From assembly GCA_947303335.1 (NCBI GenBank), contig CAMYYB010000001.1:38816-102815 (forward strand): a DNA stretch of 64,000 nucleotides, given 5' to 3'. The position numbers were made by a program, and so were the translations under genes. Every line of letters starts with the position of its first letter. Position 1 is the first letter of the stretch. The stretch comes from an uncultured Bacteroidales bacterium. GTDB lineage: Bacteria > Bacteroidota > Bacteroidia > Bacteroidales > F082. This document shows positions 39,461 through 49,657 of the stretch, piece by piece. The notes under the pieces are model-generated. The model made no database searches. It saw only the letters and a program-made list of their open reading frames with translations, and was not told where the DNA came from.

Positions 39461-40834
39461 ATGGCAAAAGAAAAAACCACCTTTTTTTGCAAGGAATGCG
39501 GCAACGAGTCTCCAAAATGGTTCGGCAAATGCCCTGCTTGCGGCGCTTGGAACACCTGCGAAGAATCGACAGTCGTCACAGGGAAAGACGCCAAGTCGGT
39601 GAAGAAAAATGTCAATCTGGACATAGACAAGGGTTTTCCTGTTCCCATCAAGGAAATCACCAACGCCAAGGAACAACGTATCATCCTGCCATACGAGGAG
39701 CTTAACCGCGTCTTAGGGGGCGGCTTGGTGATGGGCTCGCTTACGCTTGTAGGTGGTGAGCCGGGTATCGGTAAGTCAACGCTGCTTTTGCAGACTGCCT
39801 TGCAGATGGCGGGCCGCAAGGTGTTGTATATCTCTGGAGAGGAGAGCCAGACCCAAATCAAAATGCGGGCCGAGCGCATTGGCATCCACAACACCGACTG
39901 CCTTATCCTTACTGAGACCAATACTCAAGAAATCCTGAAGCATTTCAAGAATGTGCAGCCCGACATCGTGGTGGTTGACTCTATCCAGACGCTGGAATCC
40001 CCATACGTCGATGCTACAGCGGGCAGTATCTCGCAGATTCGTGAGACCGCTGCTGAGATGAACAAGATAGCCAAGGCCTATCAAGTTCCAGTGTTCCTCA
40101 TCGGACACATCACCAAGGACGGCAGCATCGCTGGACCGAAGATTTTGGAGCATATCGTCGATACTGTCCTACAGTTTGAGGGCGACCGTCATTATGGATT
40201 CCGCATCTTGCGTACCATTAAGAACCGCTTCGGGTCGGCTTCAGAGTTGGGCATCTTTGAGATGAATGCCTCAGGCTTGCGCGAGGTGACCAACCCCAGC
40301 GAAATCCTGCTCTCGCAACGCGATGAGGAAGTTAGTGGTATTGCTATCGCCGCCACTATGGAAGGACAAAGACCTATGCTTATCGAAACCCAGGCTTTGG
40401 TGAGTAGTGCGGCTTACGGTACGCCCCAACGCTCCGCTACAGGATTCGACATCCGCAGGATGAATATGCTGTTGGCTGTTTTGGAGAAACGTGCTGGCTT
40501 CCGGCTTTCTATAAAAGATGTGTTCTTGAACATCGCAGGCGGCTTGCGTGTGGATGACCCCGCCATTGATTTGGCTGTCATCGCTGCCGTACTTTCCTCA
40601 AATGCCGATATTCCCATCCCCTCGCGGTATGCCTTTGCTGCTGAAGTAGGTCTCTCAGGCGAAATTCGTGCCGTCACCCGAATTGAATCACGCATCGCCG
40701 AAGCCGACAAATTGGGCTTTGAGAAGATTTTCATTTCGAAATACAACGCCAAAGGGTTGGATACCACACGGTTTAAGATTCAGATTGTGCCTGTGGCATC
40801 GGTTTATGAGTTGGGAGCGGAGTTGTTTGGGTAA
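39461..40834 (+). CDS. radA: DNA repair protein RadA
   Basis: FFCKECGNESPKWFGKCPACGAWNT zinc finger; GGEPGIGKSTLLLQ; KNRFGSASELGIFEM. Confidence 0.96.
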   Translation: MAKEKTTFFCKECGNESPKWFGKCPACGAWNTCEESTVVTGKDAKSVKKNVNLDIDKGFPVPIKEITNAKEQRIILPYEELNRVLGGGLVMGSLTLVGGEPGIGKSTLLLQTALQMAGRKVLYISGEESQTQIKMRAERIGIHNTDCLILTETNTQEILKHFKNVQPDIVVVDSIQTLESPYVDATAGSISQIRETAAEMNKIAKAYQVPVFLIGHITKDGSIAGPKILEHIVDTVLQFEGDRHYGFRILRTIKNRFGSASELGIFEMNASGLREVTNPSEILLSQRDEEVSGIAIAATMEGQRPMLIETQALVSSAAYGTPQRSATGFDIRRMNMLLAVLEKRAGFRLSIKDVFLNIAGGLRVDDPAIDLAVIAAVLSSNADIPIPSRYAFAAEVGLSGEIRAVTRIESRIAEADKLGFEKIFISKYNAKGLDTTRFKIQIVPVASVYELGAELFG

Positions 40835-40873
40835 AATCCATTCCGTTTTCTATGGTTTTTTATAGAGAAATGG

Positions 40874-40922
40874 AAAAATCCATAGGGATTTTTATATGAT
40901 TTCAGAAAAATCTCTATTTTTG
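40874..40922. promoter_or_regulatory. paired inverted-repeat boxes (AAAAATCC-atag-GGATTTTT; AAAAAT-ctct-ATTTTT) at 32-bp period, second overlapping TATTTTTG -7 element
   Basis: Read directly; immediately upstream of the ATPase gene. Confidence 0.7.
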
Positions 40923-40945
40923 CGGAGTATTTGAATAGAAACCGC

Positions 40946-42196
40946 ATGATTAAACGTGAAAAATACGAGAAGAAAATCACGGAAGCTTTCAAGTTTTTGC
41001 CCATTGCGGTATTGATAGGTGCGAGGCAAGTGGGAAAAACTTCCATAATGAAAATGTATCCCACCGAAAGATTCCGTAATACATTGTTCCTCAACGGGCA
41101 GGATGCTGAAGTGGCCGAGCGTTTCCAAAAACTTAGCACCATCGAACAATATTTGCGAGTTTATCTGAACGAAGACTTTGACGGACTGCTGTTCATCGAT
41201 GAATTTCAGTTCATAGAAGGTGTTTCTACCATGTTGAAACTGCTGACCGACAAGCACGACCAGTTAAAAATCTTATGTTCAGGTAGTTCGAGCCTCGATA
41301 TCCTGCAACGTATAGAGGAATCGTTGGCGGGCAGGGTGCGCATCATCGAAGTACTTTCTTTGTCGTTTTCAGAGTTTTTGCTTTTCAAGGATGCGAAGCT
41401 GTTTCAACTTCAACAAAGCATTGTAGAAATTGACGATGAAGCGCTTGTTTCCGACCTTCAGGCAGCCTATCAGGAATATTTGGTGTATGGTGGCCTTCCT
41501 CGGTCGGCACTCACCAACCACCCCGAAGAAAAAGTGGAGTTGCTCAACGATATTTACCAAACCTATTTGCTCAATGATGTGAGGCGTTATGTGGCCAATG
41601 AGCATTTTGTGGGGTTCAACAAACTGTTGAGGCTGTTGGCGACACAAATTGGCAATCTCGTTAATATCAACGAATTAAGCAGGGAGAGTGGTTTGCCTTA
41701 CAACGATTGCGAAAACTATGTCAACCTGTTGCAGAAAATGTATGTCATCAAACTCATTGAGCCCTATTTCACCAACCGTCGGAAGGTGATTGGCAAAATG
41801 AAGAAGGTGTATTTCTGCGATTTGGGACTGCGCAACATCATTTATGGCAATTTCAATGAAATGCCTTTCCGAACTGACAACGGTGCAGTTTTCGAGAATG
41901 AGGTTCTGCTTGAACTTTGGCGCAACCGAAAGGCCGATGAGACCATCAGTTTTTATCGGACCCAAAACGGAACCGAGGTGGACTTTGTGACGGAAAGCGC
42001 ACAACGAAAGATGGCCGTTGAGTGCAAGTACAAGCGTTTCGAGAAACCCGTTAGTATTGCTGCGTTGAATGGCTTTTGCGAGGAAGAAAACATTTCATTG
42101 CGGTACATAGCCAACATCAACGCCGCATTTGAACACAAAGGGGCAAGGTTTATCCCTGGCATCGTCTGCGATAGGATTGGATACCCAACGGTTTAA
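40946..42196 (+). CDS. AAA_14/DUF4143 ATPase inserted at the 3' end of radA
   Basis: VLIGARQVGKTSIMK, LLFIDEFQF, CSGSSSLDIL, GAVFENEVLLELWR, GTEVDFVTE; final codons lie in radA-derived sequence. Confidence 0.88.
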   Translation: MIKREKYEKKITEAFKFLPIAVLIGARQVGKTSIMKMYPTERFRNTLFLNGQDAEVAERFQKLSTIEQYLRVYLNEDFDGLLFIDEFQFIEGVSTMLKLLTDKHDQLKILCSGSSSLDILQRIEESLAGRVRIIEVLSLSFSEFLLFKDAKLFQLQQSIVEIDDEALVSDLQAAYQEYLVYGGLPRSALTNHPEEKVELLNDIYQTYLLNDVRRYVANEHFVGFNKLLRLLATQIGNLVNINELSRESGLPYNDCENYVNLLQKMYVIKLIEPYFTNRRKVIGKMKKVYFCDLGLRNIIYGNFNEMPFRTDNGAVFENEVLLELWRNRKADETISFYRTQNGTEVDFVTESAQRKMAVECKYKRFEKPVSIAALNGFCEEENISLRYIANINAAFEHKGARFIPGIVCDRIGYPTV

Positions 42197-42234
42197 GATT
42201 GAGATTGTGCCTGTGGCTTCAGTGTATGAATTGG
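42176..42234 (+). pseudogene. displaced radA 3'-end fragment
   Basis: Encodes LDTQRFKIEIVPVASVYEL, nearly identical to RadA C-terminal LDTTRFKIQIVPVASVYEL (40757-40813). Confidence 0.9.
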
Positions 42235-42273
42235 TTTTTTTTCGCTTTTTCGCAGTTGTTATAGTTTTCACAA

Positions 42274-42304
42274 GAGAGCCGGCGATGTAAAACCGCCGGC
42301 TCTC
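42274..42304. terminator. bidirectional terminator-like hairpin
   Basis: GAGAGCCGGCG-atgtaaaac-CGCCGGCTCTC perfect 11-bp stem between convergent genes. Confidence 0.75.
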
Positions 42305-42345
42305 TTCAAACATAATGAAAAGAAAACTTTCTGTGATGGTGATAG

Positions 42346-42600
42346 TTATTCCTCCTTACGGCGTTTGCCGATGAGGTAAGCCGCTCCGAGGGCGGTGAGC
42401 ACCATAATGCCGTTGCCGAGGGGCGCAGGCTGGTTCCCGTTCTGTCCATGTTGGGGCAGTTTGGGAGCAAACAGGGTGTTCTCACGATTACTTTGCTCAG
42501 TTGATTCACCGCGACCGAACACGCCGCCACCGGTGGGACCAGCGAAAGATGTGAGACCCAATCCGAGAACGATTGTTATTGTCAATAATAGCTTTTTCAT
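42346..42600 (-). CDS. small secreted protein with C-terminal hydrophobic/KRRKEE tail
   Basis: Signal peptide; APLGNGIMVLTALGAAYLIGKRRKEE. Confidence 0.65.
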   Translation of the reverse strand: MKKLLLTITIVLGLGLTSFAGPTGGGVFGRGESTEQSNRENTLFAPKLPQHGQNGNQPAPLGNGIMVLTALGAAYLIGKRRKEE

Positions 42601-42611
42601 TGTGTGTAGTT

Positions 42612-45600
42612 TTATTTGATTACAATCTTCTGAACTTTCACGTCATCACCGTTGATGAGGCGCAGCATATAGACTCCTGAAGCCACATCGAGTTTCTTCT
42701 CATAGCTGCCGATGAACGTTTCGCTGCCAATCACATGACCAAGCATATCAACAACTTGCAGAGTGGCCTCGCCCTCGATGCCTAAAATGCAGAGGTTGCC
42801 GCTGCCGTTGATGAAAGCAAAGCCCGGTACGCAGGCGTCCCAGCCTGCATCATCAGTACTAAACACCAATCTGAAGCGCGAAGCATAGTCGGTAGTTTTG
42901 GACTCGAAAGTGTAACTGGATTCAACCAACAAATCCACATCATTGCCGGTGAGGTTGTCAATAAGGTGGAGATAATCACACTCCATTCCATCGGCATTCA
43001 CAGTGATGGTATAGTTGCCGTCTTTTGCAGCCTTGAAGCTGAAGGGCTGCTCGTTACCCTCACAAGGTACAATGGCAAACTCCTTCTGACCTTGGATAGC
43101 AAACACCTTGGTGCGCTGCTCGTTGAGGGAGAATTTCTCCAAAGGTTGACCTTCGGAACCTTTCACAAGAAGACGGTCGATGAGTTGATTGTCTTCCGAT
43201 ACCTCAACGCGGACGGAGCCGCTTTTGACCATCGTTGCACCACGCTGCGGATTGAAGGTGATGGAGGCACCTTCGGCAGTTGCTTTCACAAAGAATCCCT
43301 CCGCAGTTTTCAGTGGGTCGGCCTCAGAAACCTCACTCACCATGAGGTCGTCTTGGGTTTCGTTCATGCGGAAGCAACCCTCAGCGACGTTGATACTGCC
43401 ATATGAAGTGACATTGTGAACAAAGGGGTTGCCAATCAAGTTGAAGCCTTTCATGTTACCAGCTGTTTCGGTATAGCTTAAAGGAATATTTACCATGGCA
43501 GACCCGTTTTCAAGTTCACCAGCAAAAGAAAGTTTTTCAGAAAGGAAGCCTTTGAAACTAATTTCATCAACATTTATGTAGTACATGTCTTGGCTGTTGA
43601 AATGCCGAAGTGCAACATAACCGGTTTGCCCGGCGAACTGTCCAAGATTAACCGTATACTGATACCAGTTGCCAAATGCTTTTACCGATTTGGCTGTCAT
43701 AGTCCATTCCTCAATTGTTGTAAAATCAGCAGGATTAGTGTTGCTTGCCGTGGACACCGCTACTCCAAAATGCTCAGCAGCATAACTATCATCTTGAGCG
43801 CAAGCCCAGAAAGAAACACATGACGAGGAAGTAAAGCTAACTTGCGGAGAAACAATATAATTGTCTGGCGTCAAAGCTCCTATATTATCATCATATGAGG
43901 CGCTTTCAACACAACCGTTACCATGATGAGCCATAATTGTGGAAAACTCCCAATTGTAGCCGTCTCCATCGGCATCTATGGTGGTCCAACCATCTAAGCC
44001 AGTGTTTTCAAAGCTATACATGATTACAGATCCGCTATTGGCATAGAGATAGCCGCTTCCCGACTCTAATTCCGTGAAATCGTTGTCAGCATATTTGTGG
44101 TTCATCCAATAATAGGTTGGCTCGTCATAATAGTATAAGTCATAATCATTAGCAGTCATGTTCTCTATCGAGGTTATTGCAAGATTACCCACGACAGGAG
44201 AAGCAATAAGGTGCCAGCCGTTGTTGATATCCTCTACTATACTATTATATGATGAAATGTCTTTCCTGACGGTGGCCACGACCCCATTAACTGAATGAAT
44301 GAGTTGAGCCCCATCCTCAATGATGAGATTGGCAGGAGTGCCGTTGTTGACAAACCCCTCATTGACTATCAGAGTCATTCCTGATTGGATGGTAAGCGTA
44401 CCTCCCTCTTCGATAGCGAGCGAAGCCACTGTGGCATCCATATCAAGCACACAATTGCCGTTGATATGCACATCGCTTTGGGCTGTCGGAAGAATGTTTC
44501 CAGGCCAAGTAGTAACATGACTCCAATAACCATTAATATAAACTTCAAAATTTGCTACCACATCACGTGAATCCGTCACCTCAAATGAATACTTTGCATC
44601 TTCTGAGACCACGCCATTATCCTCTGTCCAATTCACGAACCTGTATCCATTGTTGGCATTAGCAGATACTCTACAGATTTCACCATAATGGAAATTGTTG
44701 TCTTGAACCTGTTCGAAAACAAAGTTGTCAATATAAAACTCGGAAATCGAAGCATCCATCGGAGGGAAGAAGTCCATAGCATCAAGAGTACCTTCAACCA
44801 TCGCCTCACCAAAGCTGTCCAAACTCCACTGCCATTCACAGGTGAGAGACTCTTTTTCACCCGGGGCTGTGTAATAAAGTCTGGCTACGTCAGCATCTAT
44901 GTTAACATAGACACGGAAATGCATCCATTCGTCATATACACAGGGAACATCTGCTGTTGAATTGCTACCGGCATGTACAGTACCATGACCTGGATTCAAC
45001 ACTTCAGATTGGCCATCATGGGTTGCATGGAGATAACATTGCATGGCCCATGTGCTATTGGGTCCGGCAAAATTGTGCAAGACATTGAAATAGCCACACT
45101 TGCCTTCGGGAACCATTATGTCAAACTCGAGATTGTAAATTCCAGAGGTTTTATTGCCCAACCGTAGAACTTGGTCGTTACCATATGTAAAGTGACCGCA
45201 TTTTTTATTGTCGATAACAGCAACAGTACCGTCTTCCTCGCTTCCAGGGGCATCGCTCCACGTGGTCCACCAAGCATGTCCGTTTGCACTGGCTTCAGTG
45301 GCTATTTGATTACCCACAACATACTCTTCGAAAGGTTCCGAAAACAGCACTTTTCCTATGGTTATTTCACCTCCTTCCATCGGATTGGCAAGTGCACTGA
45401 TGGTGTGAATACAATCCTCGTAATAATTGGTAAACCAGTTCCACCCAGTGGCTGAGCTATAAGTTTCCATTGCCATTGATCCACAAGGTACATATACTGG
45501 AATATCGGCATTGATACCATAGAAAGTATAATTTCCAGCCGTTGGAGGTGTTGCTGATTGAGCGTATATTGTGTTCAGGCCGTCACAACCATAAAATGCA

Positions 45601-48600
45601 CAGTTGCCAATTTCGGTCACAGAAGATGGGATAATTAATTCGCCAACCAGTCCAAGGTCATTTTCTTCATCATGCAAGAAGGCATAGTCTCCAATTCTTG
45701 TAACGGCATTTCCCAAAAATGTCAAATGGCAGTTTTGGGAATTTTTGGCACCAAAAGCGTAGTCGGGAATTTGTGTCACATTTTCTCCGATTACGATTTC
45801 GCGAAGGTTGGAATTCAGCCAAAAGACAAAATACAGGCTTTCATAGTTTTCGTCCCATCCCATACTTTCGCAATTGACGGCATTAAAATGAATTTCAGAG
45901 AAGCGGCAGTTGACGAAGCTACGCATACCTATTCGGGTCACGTTTTCGGGAATGGTCAGTATGCCGGTAAGACTGGTACAATCATTGAACACATTGTTCC
46001 CGATAGTTAATAATGAGGAAGGAAATTCAAGATTGCCAGACAAATTGTAATTATATGAGAAAGCGTTATCGCCAATTGAGGTCAGACTGGCTGGAAAAAC
46101 TAGGTTACCTGCCAAACCGGTAGTGTAACCGTTCTCATTATTGTAAAATGCATTAGCACCGATGGTCTGCAAGGAATTGCCAAGGCTAAGATGACAGTTT
46201 TGGGCGTTAGTATTTTCAAACGTATGTGCTGGGATTTGTACCACATTGTCGCCAATGACAATCTGCTCTAACGAAGTGTTATTCTGAAAAGCATCATTCC
46301 ATTCACCAGAATCATCGTTATAACCAACGCTCTGACAGTTTGTCGCATTGAAATGAATGGAAGTAAAGTGACAATTCATAAAAGCGTAACCACGAATAAC
46401 ATTCACATTCTCTGAGATGACCAAATCACCTGTGAAGCCGTAGCAATAGCTGAAAGCATATTTTCCAATTGAGGTCACAGAATTAGGTATGATTAAATCT
46501 CCTGTAAAGCCGGCGCAATAGAAGAAAGCACTATTACCTATTGTTGTCACATAGTTTGGTATAGTCAGGTTGCCCGTGAAGCCGAAGCAATAGTAGAAAG
46601 CATAGTCACCAATCGAGGTTACAGAATTAGGTATTATTAAAGAACCCGTCAAATTGGTACAATAGTAGAAAGCGTCTTCTCCTATTGAAGTCAAACCCAC
46701 AAAGTATTGCAATTCTTCAAACGAAGTGATTACAGTATTGTGATAAAACACATTACCTAAATCGGTTACCGCTGCGGCTTCGGCATAACTCAGTTCGCCA
46801 TCGCCGTTAGTATCCCAATTGGCCACGCACAGTGCTTTTACGTTGGCATCAGCAAAGTCGATGTTGCCTTCTGGTACAAAGTGAGCCACCAAGGCCATGT
46901 CATTAGCTACATGGAAAGTATAAGTCGAATTGTTGGAAACAATTACGCCATTATTATTAGTCCAATTGGCAAACGTGTAGCCTTCGTTGACGGTAGCCGT
47001 CACCGTGCAGGCTTGCCCAGCCTCAAATAAACCGCCGCCCGTCACTGTGCCGCCTTCTTCAGGCTCTGCGGCAACGGTAACTGTGCCACCACAAAGCCCT
47101 TGGAAATTATTGAAACCTCCCCAAGACTGAGAAGCATAGGTCTCCTCGGAACCACAAGGGACGTAGACGGAAATTGAGAGGGGTACTCCTTCAAAAACAC
47201 TTTCGCCCAAAGTTGGGGGATTCTCGGCTAAAACCGCCAAAGAAGTCAAGTTGTTGCAATTACCAAATGCCCCATAATTGATAGAAGTCACGGTGTTGGG
47301 AATTTCTATTGTAGTAAGACTTGTGCAATTGACAAACGCTGCATCTCCTATGGAGGTCACGCCATTGGGAATTTCTATTGAAATAATGCCTGAACAATCT
47401 GTGAATGCACATATTCCAATAGAAGTCACAGAATTGGGAACGACCGTGTTGTTACAGCCGGTGACAAGCGTATTGTCAGCAGTACGAATAATAGCATTGC
47501 AATTCTCGCGGGAGTCAAAATATGCGTTATCCGGATCCACCACGATTTGTTCAAAACCACTGCAACCTATAAACGGATTGTATCCAAGATCTGTTACAGA
47601 ACTGGGGATAGTCAGGCAGCCCGTAAATCCGCTGCAATATTGAAAAGCTTCACTTCCTATATAAGTTACAGAACTCGGTATAGTCAACTCACCTGTGAAG
47701 TCATAGCACTCTCCGAATGCCCTGTCTCCAATTGAGATTACCGAATTAGGAATACTTAACGGTCCTGAGAAGTCGCAACCATAGAAAGCAGCATCTCCAA
47801 TTGAAGTAACGGAATTCGGAATGTTCAAATTGCCTTCAAAACCCCAACACCGAAAGAACGCATGGCTATTTATTGTGGTCACAGAATTTGGAATAACCAA
47901 AGAGCCTGTCAAGTTGTTACACAAATAAAAAGCATAGTTGCCTATTGATGTCACCGAATTGGGGATTATTAAAGAGCCTGTCAAATTTCTGCAATAATAA
48001 AAAGCATAATTACCAATTGAAGTCAAACCGGTAAAGTATTGCAGTTCCTCAAAAGAAGTGATTTCTGTGTTGTTATAAAACACATATCCCAAGCTGGTTA
48101 CTGCTGCGGCCTCGTCATAGCTCAATTCCCCATCTCCATCGGTATCCCAATTCGCCACGCAGAGGGCTTTCACGGCTTCATCAGCAAAGTCGATGTTGCC
48201 TTCTGGCATAAAGTTTGCCACCAAATCCATATTACCAAACACATTGAAAGAATAATTCGAATTCGTGGAAACAATGGTGCCATTATTGGTCCAATTGGCG
48301 AAAGTATAGCCATCGTTAGCGGTAGCCGTCACCGTGCAGGGCTGCCCCACCTCGAACGTTCCACCACCCATTACTGTGCCGCCTTCAACAGGATTCGGCG
48401 ATACCTCAATGGTATGGGTGGTTTGTTGAATAGTTTGAACGAGACGCACACTTTGGCCGTGGTAGCGGTAGTTATTGTACTGCGGACCGAGGTCGCCACT
48501 GCTAAAGTACACGTAGCATGCGTGGCTGCTATTGCTGCTGCACGAGCTCGACCAGTAGTAGCCGTAGCTCCCTACAACATAGACCGAAGTCCCATCACGG

Positions 48601-49304
48601 TAGCCGGCAGCCGGCAGGAAGACTGCACCGTTCTGCTCCATCTGAGCCCATTGCTCCGAGCTGTAAACGTTGGTCCAGTTGCTGTTGCCAGAGGTGAACC
48701 CCAGCCCCTCGGGTGTTGTCCATGCGTCGGGAAGCAGAATCATGCCTTTCTTGCCGTTCACTTTGCCATGCCCGTATTTCGAGGCGGCATCTGTGCGGGT
48801 GTTGAACACATAGCCCCATTCGTCGTTGGTCAGCGTGCGCCAGCCGCTGTTCTCCTGGTTACCGCCGTTGCTGATGGCGTTGTAGCCCCAGTCGGCCTGT
48901 CCGGTCTGGTCGTAGAGGTTGTAGCTGCTTCTGCCATAGGCATAGTATGAGATACTTCCACTAGTCGTCCAAGGCTGGTAGGCAGTATTGTTGTGGTGGT
49001 ATCCGCTCGTACCCCAGCCGAACAGGTCGCGGTCGGCAGTCTGGCTGCTGCTGTTCTGGCCATTGTTGCCCAGATAATCCCATTGGTGGTCGGCGAACTT
49101 CCAGTAAGGTGTGGCTGCACTACCGATGTACTGTAGGTTGCCTTGCGAAAAGAGAACCTTGTCACCGTTGGCATTAATGGTGAACACACCGTTCAAAGCC
49201 CCTTCGGGTTGGGCAAACGCTTTCGTCAATCCCGCCACACTCAACAGCAGGACGAGCAGGACGGTCCAAGCCATCCTTTTCCGATGTAAATGTCTTACAT
49301 TCAT
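42612..49304 (-). CDS. giant BspA-like LRR_5 surface protein with InlB B-type repeats, choice-of-anchor J-like domain and T9SS C-terminus
   Basis: Dozens of IPNSVTSIGDYAFYYC LRR_5 repeats; GYTFANWTNNG B-repeats; SFENTGLDGWTTIDADGDGYNW; C-terminal GVYMLRLINGDDVKVQKIVIK. Confidence 0.9.
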   Translation of the reverse strand: MNVRHLHRKRMAWTVLLVLLLSVAGLTKAFAQPEGALNGVFTINANGDKVLFSQGNLQYIGSAATPYWKFADHQWDYLGNNGQNSSSQTADRDLFGWGTSGYHHNNTAYQPWTTSGSISYYAYGRSSYNLYDQTGQADWGYNAISNGGNQENSGWRTLTNDEWGYVFNTRTDAASKYGHGKVNGKKGMILLPDAWTTPEGLGFTSGNSNWTNVYSSEQWAQMEQNGAVFLPAAGYRDGTSVYVVGSYGYYWSSSCSSNSSHACYVYFSSGDLGPQYNNYRYHGQSVRLVQTIQQTTHTIEVSPNPVEGGTVMGGGTFEVGQPCTVTATANDGYTFANWTNNGTIVSTNSNYSFNVFGNMDLVANFMPEGNIDFADEAVKALCVANWDTDGDGELSYDEAAAVTSLGYVFYNNTEITSFEELQYFTGLTSIGNYAFYYCRNLTGSLIIPNSVTSIGNYAFYLCNNLTGSLVIPNSVTTINSHAFFRCWGFEGNLNIPNSVTSIGDAAFYGCDFSGPLSIPNSVISIGDRAFGECYDFTGELTIPSSVTYIGSEAFQYCSGFTGCLTIPSSVTDLGYNPFIGCSGFEQIVVDPDNAYFDSRENCNAIIRTADNTLVTGCNNTVVPNSVTSIGICAFTDCSGIISIEIPNGVTSIGDAAFVNCTSLTTIEIPNTVTSINYGAFGNCNNLTSLAVLAENPPTLGESVFEGVPLSISVYVPCGSEETYASQSWGGFNNFQGLCGGTVTVAAEPEEGGTVTGGGLFEAGQACTVTATVNEGYTFANWTNNNGVIVSNNSTYTFHVANDMALVAHFVPEGNIDFADANVKALCVANWDTNGDGELSYAEAAAVTDLGNVFYHNTVITSFEELQYFVGLTSIGEDAFYYCTNLTGSLIIPNSVTSIGDYAFYYCFGFTGNLTIPNYVTTIGNSAFFYCAGFTGDLIIPNSVTSIGKYAFSYCYGFTGDLVISENVNVIRGYAFMNCHFTSIHFNATNCQSVGYNDDSGEWNDAFQNNTSLEQIVIGDNVVQIPAHTFENTNAQNCHLSLGNSLQTIGANAFYNNENGYTTGLAGNLVFPASLTSIGDNAFSYNYNLSGNLEFPSSLLTIGNNVFNDCTSLTGILTIPENVTRIGMRSFVNCRFSEIHFNAVNCESMGWDENYESLYFVFWLNSNLREIVIGENVTQIPDYAFGAKNSQNCHLTFLGNAVTRIGDYAFLHDEENDLGLVGELIIPSSVTEIGNCAFYGCDGLNTIYAQSATPPTAGNYTFYGINADIPVYVPCGSMAMETYSSATGWNWFTNYYEDCIHTISALANPMEGGEITIGKVLFSEPFEEYVVGNQIATEASANGHAWWTTWSDAPGSEEDGTVAVIDNKKCGHFTYGNDQVLRLGNKTSGIYNLEFDIMVPEGKCGYFNVLHNFAGPNSTWAMQCYLHATHDGQSEVLNPGHGTVHAGSNSTADVPCVYDEWMHFRVYVNIDADVARLYYTAPGEKESLTCEWQWSLDSFGEAMVEGTLDAMDFFPPMDASISEFYIDNFVFEQVQDNNFHYGEICRVSANANNGYRFVNWTEDNGVVSEDAKYSFEVTDSRDVVANFEVYINGYWSHVTTWPGNILPTAQSDVHINGNCVLDMDATVASLAIEEGGTLTIQSGMTLIVNEGFVNNGTPANLIIEDGAQLIHSVNGVVATVRKDISSYNSIVEDINNGWHLIASPVVGNLAITSIENMTANDYDLYYYDEPTYYWMNHKYADNDFTELESGSGYLYANSGSVIMYSFENTGLDGWTTIDADGDGYNWEFSTIMAHHGNGCVESASYDDNIGALTPDNYIVSPQVSFTSSSCVSFWACAQDDSYAAEHFGVAVSTASNTNPADFTTIEEWTMTAKSVKAFGNWYQYTVNLGQFAGQTGYVALRHFNSQDMYYINVDEISFKGFLSEKLSFAGELENGSAMVNIPLSYTETAGNMKGFNLIGNPFVHNVTSYGSINVAEGCFRMNETQDDLMVSEVSEADPLKTAEGFFVKATAEGASITFNPQRGATMVKSGSVRVEVSEDNQLIDRLLVKGSEGQPLEKFSLNEQRTKVFAIQGQKEFAIVPCEGNEQPFSFKAAKDGNYTITVNADGMECDYLHLIDNLTGNDVDLLVESSYTFESKTTDYASRFRLVFSTDDAGWDACVPGFAFINGSGNLCILGIEGEATLQVVDMLGHVIGSETFIGSYEKKLDVASGVYMLRLINGDDVKVQKIVIK

Positions 49305-49393
49305 AATGATTAGATTTAGTTATTAGATTGAATTGTGTTTTTCTTATTAAAATCCCGAGCGGGCAATAAAAAACATGGACTTTTACTTTAGTC

Positions 49394-49513
49394 GGTTAAC
49401 GGAGGCCTTAGACTGCCTAACACCACAACTATATACAGTAAAGCCCATGTGAAAACACATGGACATCGGCTTTACTGCCCGTGGTGTTGTGAAATTGTCT
49501 AAGTTCCGCTAAC
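49394..49513. ncRNA. long imperfect hairpin RNA candidate / structured 5' leader of the LRR gene
   Basis: Stacked stems GTTAACGGA/TCCGCTAAC, CTTAGAC/GTCTAAG, AACACCAC/GTGGTGTT, CAGTAAAGCC/GGCTTTACTG, CATGTG-AAAA-CACATG. Confidence 0.6.
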
Positions 49514-49657
49514 ACAAGCTTTAAGCTAATGCTTTTGTTTTTAATATGCCAAAATCAGGTGCGCCGATGCGCTGTAATCATATTGATGTTGTTTGGTTAG
49601 ACTTTTATTCCTTTCAATTCGGGTGCAAAGGTAGTGATTTATTCCATACGTTCCCCT

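Noticed and set aside
44900-48000. Numerous short repeats in the LRR gene as regulatory repeats
   Set aside because: Explained by LRR_5 (IPNSVTSIG) coding repeats.
48039-48950. 303-aa ORF antisense to the LRR gene; also 2739-3488, 39776-40153, 59217-59891
   Set aside because: Shadow ORFs opposite recognisable coding genes.
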